From positions 1-64,000 of the forward strand of contig NZ_JAATJB010000009.1 in NCBI RefSeq assembly GCF_011927635.1: a DNA stretch of 64,000 nucleotides. Direction: 5' to 3'. Positions 1-10,022 of this stretch are shown here, one piece after another. The notes under the pieces are model-generated. The model was not told the DNA's origin and made no database searches. It was given only the letters and a program-made list of their open reading frames with translations. Position 1 is the stretch's first letter; each line of letters starts with the position of its first letter. The position numbers and the translations under genes are program-made. The stretch is from Sphingomonas trueperi (lineage in GTDB: Bacteria > Pseudomonadota > Alphaproteobacteria > Sphingomonadales > Sphingomonadaceae).

Positions 1-189
1 GACAAGGTCCACGAGGTCGCGACGCTTGCCGAGAGCGCGAGCGAGGAGCCCCCCGCCGTCGGCATGCGCTGGCGCCGCCAGTTCGTCCGCACCCTGGTCC
101 GCCGCGACGACGGCGTCGTCGTCCTCCCCGACCTCCACGCCATCTTCGCCGCGTTCATCGGCAAGGCAACCGCTGGAGTCGGCGCATGA
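1..189 (+). CDS. cheW: CheW-like chemotaxis adaptor, C-terminal fragment
   Basis: The frame is open from base 1 and ends in TGA at 187-189, giving the last 62 residues of a protein whose start lies outside the window. The readable tail includes [14 protein letters not shown] followed by [14 protein letters not shown], which resembles the last strand and helix of CheW, the adaptor that couples MCP receptors to the CheA kinase. The position directly ahead of an MCP, a second CheW, CheR and CheB supports this. The fragment is too short to exclude a CheA C-terminal CheW-like domain. Confidence 0.6.
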   Translation, partial: DKVHEVATLAESASEEPPAVGMRWRRQFVRTLVRRDDGVVVLPDLHAIFAAFIGKATAGVGA

Positions 190-346
190 GCCGCAGTCGC
201 ATTCCGCTGCCGATGCCGTGTTCGGCCCACGGCGCCGATGTCGTGCGTCCGGCTGCAGCTCGCCTGAGAATTCACGCCGAAGCTGGATGATCCGCGTTCG
301 CGATGATCCAAAATTTACGTCGAACAGCAGTGACGAGAGGATGTTT

Positions 347-2389
347 ATGTCGATCAATATTCTTGGCGGCGTGGCGGGCAACACCGTTTTGGCGGAGCTC
401 GCGCGCGTGGAAAGCGCGATGGCGCGCGGCGATATCAGCGAGCGGGCCGATCCCTCGCTCACGAAAGGCCAGACGCGCGAGATCCTCGTCGCGATCAACG
501 GCCTGCTCGACAGGGCCGTGCGGCCGGTGAGTGCGTTCAACGAACGTGTCGCGGAGATGCAGGCCGAGCACGACCGCGGCGATATCGACGTGATGCTGCC
601 CATTGACGAGTTTCACGGCAGCTTCGCCACGATCGCAAAGCGCGTAAATGCGCTGGTCGCCAGTCACATCGCCGTGAAGAAGAAGGCTATGGCCTGTGTC
701 GAGGCGTTCGGGCGGGGCGATTTCGAAGCGAAGCTGGAGCAGTTGCCAGGCAAGAAGGCGTTCATCAACGATACCATCGAGACGCTGCGCTCCAATCTCA
801 AGGGCATCCTCAGCGAGATGCAGCAGATGTACTCGGAGCACGAGAAGGGCGACATCGACGTCATCCTTTCCGTGAACAAGTTCCCGGGTGACTTCGCCGC
901 GATGGCGAAGGGCGTGAACGAGATGGTCGCCGCCCACATTGCCGTGAAGAAGAAGGCGATGGCGTGCATCAAGGAATTCGGCGAAGGCAATTTCGACGCG
1001 CCGCTCGATCAGTTTCCGGGCAAGAAGGCCTTCATCAACGACACGGTCGAGACGCTCCGGAAGAACCTGCGCGAGATCACCGCGGAAGTACAGCGGCTGA
1101 TCGCTGCCTCCACCGCCGGCCAGCTCAATGAGCGCGGCAACGAGAAGCGCTTCGTCGGCGACTTCGCGTCGCTGATTTCGGGCATCAACGGCATGCTCGA
1201 CGCGATCATGATCCCGATCACCGAAGGTAATCGCGTACTCGGCCTGGTCAGTTCGGGCGACTTGCGCGAGCGGGTCGACATGGCCTGCGAGGGCGACCAC
1301 CGCCGTATGCGCGACGCGATCAACTTGCTGATCGACAATCTCCGGCTCACCGCCGACCTGGCCAACAAGATCGCGGAGGGCAACCTCACGATCACGCACA
1401 AGCCGCTGTGCGACAACGACATGCTCGGCACCTCGCTGGTCCGCATGATCGACCGGCTGCGCGTGATTATCGCCGATACCCGCACTTCGGCCGAACAGGT
1501 CGCCTCCGGCAGCCAGGAACTCTCGGCCAGCTCCGAACAGCTGTCGCAGGGCGCCACCGAACAGGCCGCGGCGACCGAGGAAGTCTCCGCCTCGATGGAG
1601 CAAATGGCGGCGAACATCCGCCAGAACACCGAAAATGCCGCGCAGACCGAGAAGATGGCTCGCCAGTCGGCGCTCTCCGCCGAAAGCAGCGGCGAGGCAG
1701 TCGAACGCGCGGTCGGCGCCATGCGCACGATTGCCGAGAAGATCGGCATCGTCCAGGAAATCGCCCGGCAGACGGATCTGCTCGCGCTCAACGCCGCGGT
1801 GGAAGCCGCCCGTGCCGGCGAACATGGTCGTGGCTTTGCGGTGGTTGCCTCGGAGGTGCGCAAGCTGGCCGAGCGCAGCCAGGGTGCCGCCGCCGAGATC
1901 AGCTCGGTCTCGTCCGAAACGGTCAAGGCCGCGGTCGAAGCCGGCGAGATGCTGCGCAAGCTGGTGCCGGACATCCGCCGCACCGCCGAACTGGTCAGCG
2001 AGATCAGCGCCGCCTGCCGCGAGCAGGACATCGGTGCGGTGCAGATCAACAAGGCGATCCAGCAGCTCGACCAAGTGACCCAGCAGAATGCCGGCGCCTC
2101 GGAGGAAATCTCGGCGACCTCGGTCGAGCTCGCCGCCCAGGCGGACGAGTTGCAGGCCAGCATTGCCTATTTCCAGCTGCAGGGCGGCAGCCACCGCGAC
2201 GTGCCCAAGGCAGCGCGCAGCCGCGCCGCCGAAGCGCCGCGCAGCCGGGCCGCCGCCAAGGCGCCCAAGGCCGCGCCACGCGGCCCGTCGGTCGCGGAGC
2301 AGCAGGCGCGCGCGCACGGGTTCGCACTCGACCTCCACAGCGGCGGCCCCGATGCGGACGACTCCGATTTCGGAGTGCAGGCAGCATGA
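347..2389 (+). CDS. Cytoplasmic methyl-accepting chemotaxis protein with tandem HAMP-like repeats
   Basis: A soluble chemoreceptor of 680 aa that would signal to CheA/CheW. No signal peptide or membrane segment is visible. Residues 1-370 are a chain of HAMP-like helical modules. Two of them, about 70-156 and 157-244, are near copies of an 88-residue unit (both contain [11 protein letters not shown] and [10 protein letters not shown]). Residues 370-650 are the coiled-coil signalling domain, with the conserved tip [20 protein letters not shown] near 478-497. The C-terminus is an Ala/Arg/Lys-rich tail with no CheR-tethering pentapeptide that I can recognise. I chose ATG 347 because GAGAGG lies 6 bases upstream; ATG 341 is possible. 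The stop overlaps the cheW start (ATGA). Confidence 0.93.
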   Translation: MSINILGGVAGNTVLAELARVESAMARGDISERADPSLTKGQTREILVAINGLLDRAVRPVSAFNERVAEMQAEHDRGDIDVMLPIDEFHGSFATIAKRVNALVASHIAVKKKAMACVEAFGRGDFEAKLEQLPGKKAFINDTIETLRSNLKGILSEMQQMYSEHEKGDIDVILSVNKFPGDFAAMAKGVNEMVAAHIAVKKKAMACIKEFGEGNFDAPLDQFPGKKAFINDTVETLRKNLREITAEVQRLIAASTAGQLNERGNEKRFVGDFASLISGINGMLDAIMIPITEGNRVLGLVSSGDLRERVDMACEGDHRRMRDAINLLIDNLRLTADLANKIAEGNLTITHKPLCDNDMLGTSLVRMIDRLRVIIADTRTSAEQVASGSQELSASSEQLSQGATEQAAATEEVSASMEQMAANIRQNTENAAQTEKMARQSALSAESSGEAVERAVGAMRTIAEKIGIVQEIARQTDLLALNAAVEAARAGEHGRGFAVVASEVRKLAERSQGAAAEISSVSSETVKAAVEAGEMLRKLVPDIRRTAELVSEISAACREQDIGAVQINKAIQQLDQVTQQNAGASEEISATSVELAAQADELQASIAYFQLQGGSHRDVPKAARSRAAEAPRSRAAAKAPKAAPRGPSVAEQQARAHGFALDLHSGGPDADDSDFGVQAA

Positions 2390-2868
2390 GCAGCGGCGGC
2401 GAGCTGCAGATCGTCACCTTTGGCCTGGGGGCGGAAGTGTTCGCGGTGCCGGTCTCGCTCGTCCGCGAGATCCTCGACTATCGCGAAACCTTCCGCCTGC
2501 CCAACGGCCCCGATTATCTGCTGGGCCTCACCGACATGCGCGGGCAGGGCGTGACCACGGTGGACCTGCGCCTCCGCCTCGGCCTGCCCGCCAGCGCGCC
2601 GACGCCCAGCACGCGGATCCTCGTGGTCGACGTGCCGATCGGCGACCGGGTACTGATGCTCGGGCTGGTCGTCGACCGGGTGCTCGAAGTGTGCAGCGTC
2701 GCTACCGATCAGCTGGAGGCGGCCCCTGATATCGGAGTCCACTGGCCGTCCGACTATATCGGCGGCGTCTTCCGGCGCGCCGAAGGCTTCGTCGTGCTGG
2801 TCGAAATGGGCCGGATCTTCTCGCCCGACGAAGCCGGAGTGCTCGATCGCCCGGCCGCGGCGGCCTGA
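2386..2868 (+). CDS. cheW: Chemotaxis adaptor protein CheW
   Basis: A 160-aa CheW-domain protein that scaffolds receptor-CheA signalling arrays. Typical features are the opening strand [17 protein letters not shown], the segment [19 protein letters not shown] (the usual wording is LLGLINLRGQVVPVVDLR), and a late strand [19 protein letters not shown]. Its ATG overlaps the MCP stop by 4 bases, and cheR follows 19 bases later, so translational coupling within the che operon is likely. With the partial gene at position 1 the operon carries two CheW paralogues, a common arrangement when one receptor has a dedicated adaptor. Confidence 0.95.
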   Translation: MSSGGELQIVTFGLGAEVFAVPVSLVREILDYRETFRLPNGPDYLLGLTDMRGQGVTTVDLRLRLGLPASAPTPSTRILVVDVPIGDRVLMLGLVVDRVLEVCSVATDQLEAAPDIGVHWPSDYIGGVFRRAEGFVVLVEMGRIFSPDEAGVLDRPAAAA

Positions 2869-2887
2869 TCCCGCCGGTGCTCGCTGC

Positions 2888-3748
2888 ATGACCGCCGCCC
2901 AGGCCCTTGTCGCCGCCCGCGCCGACACGCTGAGCGCGCGCAACTTCGCGCGGCTGGCCCAGTATGTCTATGAGGTCACCGGGATCAAGCTGGCCGACCC
3001 CAAGAAGACGATGGTGGAGGGGCGGCTGCGGCGGCGGCTGCACGCAGTGGGGATCGATACGCTCGACGCCTATTGCGACGCGCTGTTCGCGGGCGCGCTC
3101 ACCGCGACGGAAACTCCGCTGCTGATCAACGCCGTCACCACCAACAAGACCGACTTCTTCCGCGAGCCCGCCCATTTCGATTTTCTGCTGGAGACGGCGC
3201 TGCCGGCGCTGTTGGAGCAGGGCGTTCGCTCGCTGCGGGGTTGGAGTGCCGCTTGCTCGGTCGGGGCCGAGCCCTATACGCTGGCAATGGTGCTCGACGA
3301 TCATGCCGCGCGCTATGGCGGCTTCGACTTCGGCATCCTGGCGACCGACATAGACACCGACGTGCTCGCCACCGCGCGCAAGGGCATCTATCCGGCGGAC
3401 ATGCTGGCGCCGGTGCCGGCGGCGCTGCAACGCGCTTATGTTCGCCTTCCCAAGGATCGCCGTCGCCGCGAGGTGCGGATCGCCCCGGAGCTGCGCAGCG
3501 CGGTTGGCTTCGCCCGCTTGAACCTGATGGACCAAAGCTATCCGGTCGGCGAGCCGATGCACCTGATTTTCTGTCGTAACGTATTGATCTATTTTGACAA
3601 GCCAACGCAGCGCGCCGTCCTGACCCGGCTGCTCGATTGCCTGGCGCCGAACGGATACCTGTTCCTCGGCCATTCGGAATCCATCCACGGCATGGGCCTG
3701 CCGCTCACGCCGGTGGGCAGCACCGTGTTTCAGAGGAAGCAGGCATGA
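2888..3748 (+). CDS. cheR: Chemotaxis protein methyltransferase CheR
   Basis: The SAM-dependent enzyme that methylates glutamates on MCPs, 286 aa, a normal family length. The N-terminal helical domain (about 15-80) holds [20 protein letters not shown]. It is followed by [16 protein letters not shown], the family signature. The methyltransferase fold shows [16 protein letters not shown] (SAM binding) and [20 protein letters not shown] near the end, and closes with [13 protein letters not shown]. The stop overlaps the cheB start by 4 bases. No TPR or other extra domain is present. Confidence 0.96.
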   Translation: MTAAQALVAARADTLSARNFARLAQYVYEVTGIKLADPKKTMVEGRLRRRLHAVGIDTLDAYCDALFAGALTATETPLLINAVTTNKTDFFREPAHFDFLLETALPALLEQGVRSLRGWSAACSVGAEPYTLAMVLDDHAARYGGFDFGILATDIDTDVLATARKGIYPADMLAPVPAALQRAYVRLPKDRRRREVRIAPELRSAVGFARLNLMDQSYPVGEPMHLIFCRNVLIYFDKPTQRAVLTRLLDCLAPNGYLFLGHSESIHGMGLPLTPVGSTVFQRKQA

Positions 3749-4830
3749 CCGGCGGCAAGATCCGCGTGCTGATCGTCGACGATTCGGCGAGTGTACGCCA
3801 GACCATGGCTTCGATCCTGAGCGAGGATCCGGCGATCGAGGTGATCGGCACCGCGGCGGATCCGTTCAGCGCGGCGCGGCGCATCCAGGAAGCGGTGCCC
3901 GACGTCATCACGCTCGACGTCGAAATGCCGCGGATGGACGGCATCACCTTCCTCAAGAAGCTGATGTCGCAATGCCCCATCCCGGTGGTAATGTGCTCGT
4001 CGCTGACCGAGGAGGGCTCGGAAACGCTGCTCCAGGCAATGGAGGCGGGTGCGGTCGACGTGATCCTCAAGCCGCGCTACGGCGTGGCCGATCACCTGGC
4101 CGAGCATCATCTCCAGATCCGCGACGTGGTGAAGGCGGCGGCGCGCGCCAGGGTGCGCGGTCGCGCCGCGGTGCCGACGTTGCGCAGCGAGGCGCCGCCC
4201 AAGAAGCTCACCGCCGACGCCATGCTGCCGCCGCCCGACAACCGGCCGATGAGCCGCACGACCGAGATGGTGGTGTGCATCGGCGCGTCGACCGGCGGCA
4301 CCGAGGCGTTGCGCGAGGTGCTGGAGGCGCTGCCCTCCAACTCGCCCGGCATCGTCATCGTCCAGCACATGCCCGAACATTTCACCCGCGCCTTCTCGCA
4401 GCGGCTGGACAGCCTCTGTGAGGTCGACGTCAAGGAGGCGGCGAACGGCGATCCGGTGTTGCGCGGCCAGGTGCTGATCGCGCCGGGCGGCAAGCATCTG
4501 ATGCTCGATCGCCAGGGCTCGCGCTACTATGTCTCTGTCCGCGACGGGCCGCTGGTCTCGCGACACCGCCCCTCGGTCGACGTACTGTTCCGCTCGGCGG
4601 CGCGCGCGGCGGGATCGAACGCGGTCGGCATCATCATGACCGGCATGGGCGACGACGGTGCGCGCGGGCTGCTCGAGATGCGCCAGGCCGGCGCCCGCAC
4701 CTTCGCGCAGGACGAGGCGACCTCAGTCGTGTTCGGCATGCCCAAGGAAGCGATCGCACGCGATGCGGCCGAGCGGGTCATCCCGCTCGGTAACATCGCC
4801 AGCGAACTGCTCGCGGTGGCCAATCGATAA
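3745..4830 (+). CDS. cheB: Protein-glutamate methylesterase/deamidase CheB
   Basis: CheB, 361 aa, removes methyl groups from and deamidates MCP glutamine/glutamate residues, and is activated by phosphorylation from CheA. The receiver domain (about 5-130) has the acidic pair D12-D13, the phospho-acceptor D58 in [11 protein letters not shown], and the conserved lysine in ILKPRYG. A linker of about 60 residues leads to the esterase domain. There the catalytic Ser is at about 182 in [10 protein letters not shown], the His is in [11 protein letters not shown] and the Asp is in [11 protein letters not shown]. Start ATG 3745 overlaps the cheR stop. Confidence 0.96.
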   Translation: MTGGKIRVLIVDDSASVRQTMASILSEDPAIEVIGTAADPFSAARRIQEAVPDVITLDVEMPRMDGITFLKKLMSQCPIPVVMCSSLTEEGSETLLQAMEAGAVDVILKPRYGVADHLAEHHLQIRDVVKAAARARVRGRAAVPTLRSEAPPKKLTADAMLPPPDNRPMSRTTEMVVCIGASTGGTEALREVLEALPSNSPGIVIVQHMPEHFTRAFSQRLDSLCEVDVKEAANGDPVLRGQVLIAPGGKHLMLDRQGSRYYVSVRDGPLVSRHRPSVDVLFRSAARAAGSNAVGIIMTGMGDDGARGLLEMRQAGARTFAQDEATSVVFGMPKEAIARDAAERVIPLGNIASELLAVANR

Positions 4831-4851
4831 GCGTCGGGAAAGGAGCCTAAC

Positions 4852-6585
4852 GTGTACGTCGGCGACACTCCCGAACCCGATCCCGGCGCCGAGCTGTCGC
4901 TGCCCGCGATCGAGGCGAGCATCACCCGCATCGCTGCGGGGCTCGATGCCCGGTTCGTCACGGCCGGCGAAGCGCTGGCCCAGGCGCATGTCATCGTCGA
5001 GCAGCTGGTGGCGGAGCTGGAGAGCGTCCTCAACGCGCTGGGCCGTGACGCCGCAGAAGCCGCAATCGCCAACATGCAGGCGACGGCCGACCGGCTGGAA
5101 CGGCTACCGCAAGTCCAGGCAGCGCGGCGCGAGGGGCTGGAGCGGATCGCCAAGGGCGCGCAGCCGCTCCGCCATCAACTCGGCCAGGTGATGCGCACGC
5201 TCGACTTCCTGCGCATCTGCGGGCTGAATATCCGCGTTGCCGCCGCCGGTCAGAACGGCTTTTCCGCCTTCGCCGATACAATGTCCGAGAGACTCGATCT
5301 GGGCGAACGCGAGATCGCGGGCATCGGCGACGACATCGAGCAACTGACCGCCAGCATCCCGGCGTTGCTCGAGGTCGACAGCCAGCTGGGCGAGGAGTGT
5401 GCGCGGGTGATCCCGCAGGTGCCGCGCAAGCTCGCCGCCGATGCCGCCGCGCTCCAGCGCCACCAGGTGGAGGATGCCGGCCGCGCGGCGCGGATCGCCG
5501 ACGTCGCGCGCGACATCCGCACCAAGGTAGGCGGCGCGATCGGTGCCATGCAGATCGGGGACATCACCCGCCAGCGGCTCGAACATATCGCCCTGGGCCT
5601 GCGCGCGGTGATCGACCTGCGCCAGCAGGGGGATCCCGCCGATCCAGCCCCGGTGCTGCTCGCCAGCGGCCATGTCCTTGCCCTTCTCGCGGCGCAGGCG
5701 GCCGATGCGATTGCCGATTTCCACCGCGATTCGCTGCGGCTTGCGGAAAATCTGACCGGCATCGCGCCCAGCACCGCCGCGCTGCTCGAGATCAAGGCGG
5801 AAGGCGCGAAGGCGCAGGCCGGCGACGACAAGGCTGCCTTTCTCGCCGCGCTCGAGCAGAGTGTGGCAGACGTGCGCGCGGTGACCACCAAGCTGCGCGA
5901 CGCCGATGCCCGCGCCCAGCGCCTCGGCGCGTCCACTTCGGCGAGTGCGGAGCGGCTGGCGGCGCGCCTGCGGATCGTCCACCGCGTCAACGAAGACGTG
6001 CATCTCATGGCATGGAACACCGATCTGCGCTGCTATCGCCTGGGCGACGAGGGTAAGGCGCTGGCGATGGTCGCGTCCGAGATTCGCGGTTTCGCGACCA
6101 CCCTGGCGACCGTGTCGGGCGGGATCCGCGCGTCGGTCGAGACGCTGGTCGCAGCGGTATCCGCCCTGCGTGACCCGGATGCGGTGCCGGGGGTGGATCC
6201 TGCGGAAGCGCTCGCCGCGTCGCTCGCCTGCATCCACGACGGTGCCGTTCGGATGCGCGCGGGCATGGATGGGCTGGAGGCGCACGCGGCTTCGGTCACC
6301 GGCATCATCGACACGACGAGCCGCACGATCGACTGCGAAGCCGACTTTGGCGCACTTCTGCGCCAGGCTGCCGAGCAGCTCGCCCTGCTGGGCGTGCCGT
6401 GCGACATGCCCGACGAAGCGACGGCGGCGCTGCTTGCTCCGCTGCTCGACCAACTCGCCCGCGCCTACACGATGGCGAGCGAGCGACAGGTGCACCAGCG
6501 CTTCGCCATCACGCCGCCGGACGGCGTGCCGCCGTCGCCAGACAAGGATGGCCGGGACGATGACGATGACGATGGACTATTTTGA
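4852..6585 (+). CDS. Chemotaxis-operon protein with a divergent MCP-like hairpin domain
   Basis: A 577-aa, mostly helical protein of unrecognised function. It starts at GTG 4852 with AAGGAG 7 bases upstream and sits 21 bases after cheB, so it is very probably the last gene of the che operon. Residues 386-415 align without gaps to the signalling tip of the MCP encoded at 347-2389: MAWNTDLRCY / RLGDEGKALA / MVASEIRGFA against [10 protein letters not shown] / [10 protein letters not shown] / [10 protein letters not shown], 12 of 30 identical. The protein lacks membrane segments and recognisable HAMP modules, and ends in an acidic Asp-rich tail. It may be a soluble pseudo-receptor that docks into the array, or a phosphatase-like helical regulator. 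The role is inference. Confidence 0.85.
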   Translation: MYVGDTPEPDPGAELSLPAIEASITRIAAGLDARFVTAGEALAQAHVIVEQLVAELESVLNALGRDAAEAAIANMQATADRLERLPQVQAARREGLERIAKGAQPLRHQLGQVMRTLDFLRICGLNIRVAAAGQNGFSAFADTMSERLDLGEREIAGIGDDIEQLTASIPALLEVDSQLGEECARVIPQVPRKLAADAAALQRHQVEDAGRAARIADVARDIRTKVGGAIGAMQIGDITRQRLEHIALGLRAVIDLRQQGDPADPAPVLLASGHVLALLAAQAADAIADFHRDSLRLAENLTGIAPSTAALLEIKAEGAKAQAGDDKAAFLAALEQSVADVRAVTTKLRDADARAQRLGASTSASAERLAARLRIVHRVNEDVHLMAWNTDLRCYRLGDEGKALAMVASEIRGFATTLATVSGGIRASVETLVAAVSALRDPDAVPGVDPAEALAASLACIHDGAVRMRAGMDGLEAHAASVTGIIDTTSRTIDCEADFGALLRQAAEQLALLGVPCDMPDEATAALLAPLLDQLARAYTMASERQVHQRFAITPPDGVPPSPDKDGRDDDDDDGLF

Positions 6586-6878
6586 CCAGGCGGGGAGCCG
6601 GGGAGGTAGCGCACTGACATCGTCACGTACCCACCCGTCCGCAGCCGGGTTTCCAACGCTTCCGCCGGGGCACCGAGGCGGGTGACGCCCACGATCCGGC
6701 CTGCGCTCTTGATCGTGTGCGCCGGCAGGATGGCCGCCTCGAACTCCCCGGCGATCGGCGCGTCGCCCAGCGACTTCAGATGTTTCGTGCGGTCGCTGCG
6801 GCAAATCTCCAGCAGCGCCTCGAAGCCGCTGACGGCGTTCCGGGTCTCGTCGAAGATGTTCTGGTCGAACGGCAACAC
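6465..6878 (-). pseudogene. Truncated Hpt-domain remnant
   Basis: The minus-strand frame from GTG 6878 reads LPFDQNIFDETRNAVSGFEA and then AHTIKSAGRIVGVTRLGAPA, followed by EALETRL. This resembles a histidine phosphotransfer domain in which the His of AHTIKS would accept phosphate. The usual last helix is missing. After about residue 80 the frame becomes low-complexity (a serine run) and enters the 3' end of the plus-strand gene at 4852-6585. The Hpt homology therefore ends near 6620-6640 and the rest of the frame is chance coding. I read it as a decayed fragment of a phosphorelay gene; a short expressed protein cannot be excluded. Confidence 0.45.
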
Positions 6879-7003
6879 GCGTGGGAGGCATTCGCGTCCG
6901 GCCGTCGCGGCGGGGCAGCCAAGGGTTTAAACTTGGGTTCCGGCCGGGCCACGGCCGGTACCGGGGGCGGACATGCGCGGCGGCGGGTGCCGCCGCCGCC
7001 GTC
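6586..7003. other. Intergenic region after the che operon
   Basis: This stretch between the end of the chemotaxis operon and the stop of the minus-strand TonB receptor contains the Hpt-like remnant (to 6878). A GC-rich stem lies at 6978-6998 (GCGGCGGCG / CGCCGCCGC), just past the receptor stop on the minus strand. It could end that transcript, although no T run follows. I see no other gene here. Confidence 0.5.
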
Positions 7004-9892
7004 TCAAAGCTTGATGCGCACGCCGAAATTGTAGCGCGCGCCGGTCTCCTGCTGGAGCAGATAGCGCTCCTCGATGGCCGACCATTCGTCGATCAACGTG
7101 TTCGTCACGTTCACGCCCTGGAGATAGACCTGGAAGTTGGGCGTGAGATCGTAGGACAGGTTGAAATCGAGCTGCCCGTAGGACGAGCGGTTGCGCGGGC
7201 GGGACTGGCTGTCGCGGCAATTGCGCAGATAGTCCGAGCGCCAATTGTACGAGACCCGCGCCGAGATGCCGTATTTTTCGTAGAACACGCTGCCGTTCGC
7301 CGAATGCGGCGACAGGCCGTTATAGCCGCAGGAGAAATCGCTCAGCGTCTGGTCGCGCTTGGCGCTGCTGGCGACATAGGTGTAGTTGCCGGTCACCCCG
7401 AAGCCGCCGACGAAGCCGCCCAGCGCATCCAGCGAATATTGCGCGCCGACCTCGATGCCCTTGATCGTCCCGGTCTGGCCATTGCGCGTGCGGGTGTCCT
7501 GATAGGTCCTGCCGAAACGCGAAACCGGCAGCGTTTGCAGTTCGAGGAAGTCGGACAGGTCCTTGTAGAAGCCGCCGACGCTGATGTAGCTGACCCGCGA
7601 CAGATACCATTCGAGCGACAGATCATAGTTGGTCGAGCGGAACGGCAGCAGATTGGGATTGCCGCCCGACGACAGCGGCACCGCGATGCGGCCGCCATAG
7701 TCGTTGTTGACGCCCAGGTCGGTCAGCGTCGGCCGGGTGATCGTCTGCGAGAAGGCGGCGCGTGCGATCAGCTTCTCGGTCAGGCTGTACTTGATGTTGG
7801 CGGAGGGGAGGGCGTTGACGTAGCTGCTGCGCACCGCGATCGCGGTCGCGGGGCCATAGGTATATTGCAGCGTGTCGTCGCCGGGCGTGTTGTTGATGCT
7901 CGTCACCGGCGTGTCGAAGCCTGAGGACAGCACCTGGGTGCGGATCACGCGCACGCCGGCATTGCCGGTCCAGCGATCGTTGCCGAACTGCATGCTGATA
8001 TAGCCGGCAGTGAGCCGCTCGCGCACGTTGACGGTGCCGCGCAACTGCTCGCGCACGCCGAAGGGGCCGCCGTCGAGCGCCTGCACCTGCGCTGCGAACG
8101 CCGCCTGCTGCGCCGGAGTGCGGCCGTTGGACGGGATGGCGAGCGTGGCGGGATCGTTCAGATAGGCGAGGAAAGCCTGCGGATCGACCTCGAACATCGA
8201 TGGCGGGATATTCTGTCCGCCGCCGAGCAGGTCGCTCCACTGGTAGGGCTTCAGCAGACCCTGCGCGATCGGCACCTGATAGCCGCAATAGGTGCAGCTC
8301 GTATCGCTGTTGTTGAACGAGCGGTTGATCTTGCGCCGCTCGGTATAGGACAGGCCGACCATGACGTTGCGCAGGATCGAGTCGTCGACGTCGAACTTCG
8401 TGTCGAAATGATATTCCGATCCGCGATCGCGCGAGCGGTTGGCGTCGATGCCCATATAGTGCAGGCGCATCAAATCGGCATTGTTGATGATGTTGTTGTC
8501 GTACGAGATCGACGGGATGCCGTTGCCGCCGTCCAGCTTGAAATCGTAATTGTACGGCAGCAGCGCGCCATAGACGAGATAGGCGTTGGGCGAGCGCCGA
8601 TTGGCGCCGGTGGTGGAGGCATCGAAGCGCAGTTCGATGTTGTCCGCCGGGTTCCACTTGAGGTTGGCGCCGATCTGATAGCTGTCCGATTTGCGGTTGG
8701 TCGTGTTGTAGACGTGGTCGACCTTGGCGTTGACGCCGTTGTTGGTCAGGTCCGGGTTCGCGGCCAGGAACTGCGGATTCTGGGCGATGAAGTCGCGCCC
8801 CAGCATGGTCAGGCTGGTGGCGGTGTTGGTGCCGTCGAAGGTCGGCTGGAAATAGGGCGCGGCCATGAAGTTGTCGAGGCGACGCGTTACGCCGGAGATG
8901 TTGAAGCGCGAGTAGATGCCGTCGACGGTGATCTCGAGGGTGTCGCTGGGCTTGAACTGGACTGCGCCGGAGACGTTGATCCGCTCGCGTTCCTCCTGCG
9001 CGCGCTGATAGTAGAGGCTCTGCGGCAGGTTGGCGTTGCCGGTGACCGGGTAGCGCGGGTCGCTGCCGGTGATCATCGTCGGCACGCCGCCGATCGACTG
9101 CACGATGTTCGGGCGACCGTTGATCCAGCCGTCGATGGCGATCGTGTCCGTCTGGCTCTTGCGCTTGGTGTACGAGCCCGCGAGCAGTACGCCGAAGGTC
9201 TTGTCCGGGTTGGCGTAGGAGACGGTCGCAGCAAGGTCCGGCGAGACATTCTTGCGCGAGCGATCATAGATGCCGCCGATCTGCGCGGCGGCCTGGAAGC
9301 CGCCGGGGCCCTTGAGCGGTCGGGCCGTCACGATATTGACCGTCGCGCCGATGCCGCCTTCCTGCAGCTCGGGCACGCTCGATTTGAAGACATCGGTGCG
9401 CTGGATCATGTTCGACGAGAGGACGTCGAACGAGAATTCCCGGCCGGCATTGTCGGTCGCCATGACGCGACCATTGACCAGTACGGTATTGAACTCGGGG
9501 CCGAGGCCGCGAACCGTGATGAACTGGCCTTCGCCGCCCGAACGGTCGATCGCCACGCCGGTAATGCGCTGGAGCGATTCGGCAATATTTGCATCCGGGA
9601 ACTTGCCGACATCCACCGCACTGATGGAGTCGACGATCTGGTTGGCCTCCCGCTTCACCTGCGCGGAGGAACTGAGGCTGGCGCGGATGCCGGTGACGAC
9701 GATCTCGTCGCGAGTGTCGGTGGTGCCATCCGGGGCGGAGGCGGCGCTATCCTGTCCCACCGCGGCCGACGGCGGCGTCTGGTTCTGCGCCCCCCGTGCG
9801 GCGAGAATCGGGGCCGATCCGGTCTGCGCGAACGCGGGGGCCCCCGACAGCACGCTGCCGAGCAGCAGGCATAGTTTTAGCGACGTTGACAT
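7004..9892 (-). CDS. TonB-dependent receptor (carbohydrate-type)
   Basis: An outer-membrane active-transport channel of 962 aa. The start at 9892 (MSTSLKLCLLLGS...) is preceded by GAGAGGAA and gives a clean signal peptide ending at AFA-QT; the upstream in-frame ATG (9955) would bury it. After the signal, DEIVVTG resembles the TonB box. The plug contains ANIAESLQRITGVAIDRSGG and ITVRGLGPEFNTVLVNGRVM, typical of the sphingomonad/Caulobacter/Xanthomonas receptors used for sugars. The C-terminus ends in an aromatic-containing beta strand (ARYNFGVRIKL). Two palindromes upstream (9993-10022) suggest control by a LacI-family repressor. The substrate cannot be read from sequence; the shared palindrome with the lacI/GH3 locus hints at a glucan. 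Confidence 0.93.
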   Translation of the reverse strand: MSTSLKLCLLLGSVLSGAPAFAQTGSAPILAARGAQNQTPPSAAVGQDSAASAPDGTTDTRDEIVVTGIRASLSSSAQVKREANQIVDSISAVDVGKFPDANIAESLQRITGVAIDRSGGEGQFITVRGLGPEFNTVLVNGRVMATDNAGREFSFDVLSSNMIQRTDVFKSSVPELQEGGIGATVNIVTARPLKGPGGFQAAAQIGGIYDRSRKNVSPDLAATVSYANPDKTFGVLLAGSYTKRKSQTDTIAIDGWINGRPNIVQSIGGVPTMITGSDPRYPVTGNANLPQSLYYQRAQEERERINVSGAVQFKPSDTLEITVDGIYSRFNISGVTRRLDNFMAAPYFQPTFDGTNTATSLTMLGRDFIAQNPQFLAANPDLTNNGVNAKVDHVYNTTNRKSDSYQIGANLKWNPADNIELRFDASTTGANRRSPNAYLVYGALLPYNYDFKLDGGNGIPSISYDNNIINNADLMRLHYMGIDANRSRDRGSEYHFDTKFDVDDSILRNVMVGLSYTERRKINRSFNNSDTSCTYCGYQVPIAQGLLKPYQWSDLLGGGQNIPPSMFEVDPQAFLAYLNDPATLAIPSNGRTPAQQAAFAAQVQALDGGPFGVREQLRGTVNVRERLTAGYISMQFGNDRWTGNAGVRVIRTQVLSSGFDTPVTSINNTPGDDTLQYTYGPATAIAVRSSYVNALPSANIKYSLTEKLIARAAFSQTITRPTLTDLGVNNDYGGRIAVPLSSGGNPNLLPFRSTNYDLSLEWYLSRVSYISVGGFYKDLSDFLELQTLPVSRFGRTYQDTRTRNGQTGTIKGIEVGAQYSLDALGGFVGGFGVTGNYTYVASSAKRDQTLSDFSCGYNGLSPHSANGSVFYEKYGISARVSYNWRSDYLRNCRDSQSRPRNRSSYGQLDFNLSYDLTPNFQVYLQGVNVTNTLIDEWSAIEERYLLQQETGARYNFGVRIKL

Positions 9893-9992
9893 GACGCGTT
9901 CCTCTCCCATTTGAAACATCACCGCTCGTTGGCGGAAATTATTTTGCTTTTTCAAACTATGAGAAAAACAAGTTGAGATATCAAGGCGAGAA

Positions 9993-10022
9993 TGTAACCG
10001 GTTAAATTGTGAGCGCTAACAT
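9993..10022 (-). promoter_or_regulatory. Twin LacI-type operator candidates upstream of TonB receptor
   Basis: Two palindromic motifs are adjacent, 100-130 bp ahead of the receptor start. TGTAACCGGTTAAA (9993-10006) contains the palindrome TAACCGGTTA. TTGTGAGCGCTAACAT (10007-10022) is centred on AGCGCT. The first matches 13 of 14 bases of the core of the perfect palindrome at 38807-38822 next to a lacI-family gene. The second resembles lac/gal-type operators. Repressor identity is inferred. Confidence 0.55.

Noticed and set aside
272..2338. 688-aa minus-strand frame opposite the MCP
   Set aside because: Composition is typical of antisense GC-rich coding DNA (Leu/Arg/Gly/His), with no motif; the plus strand holds an unmistakable chemoreceptor.
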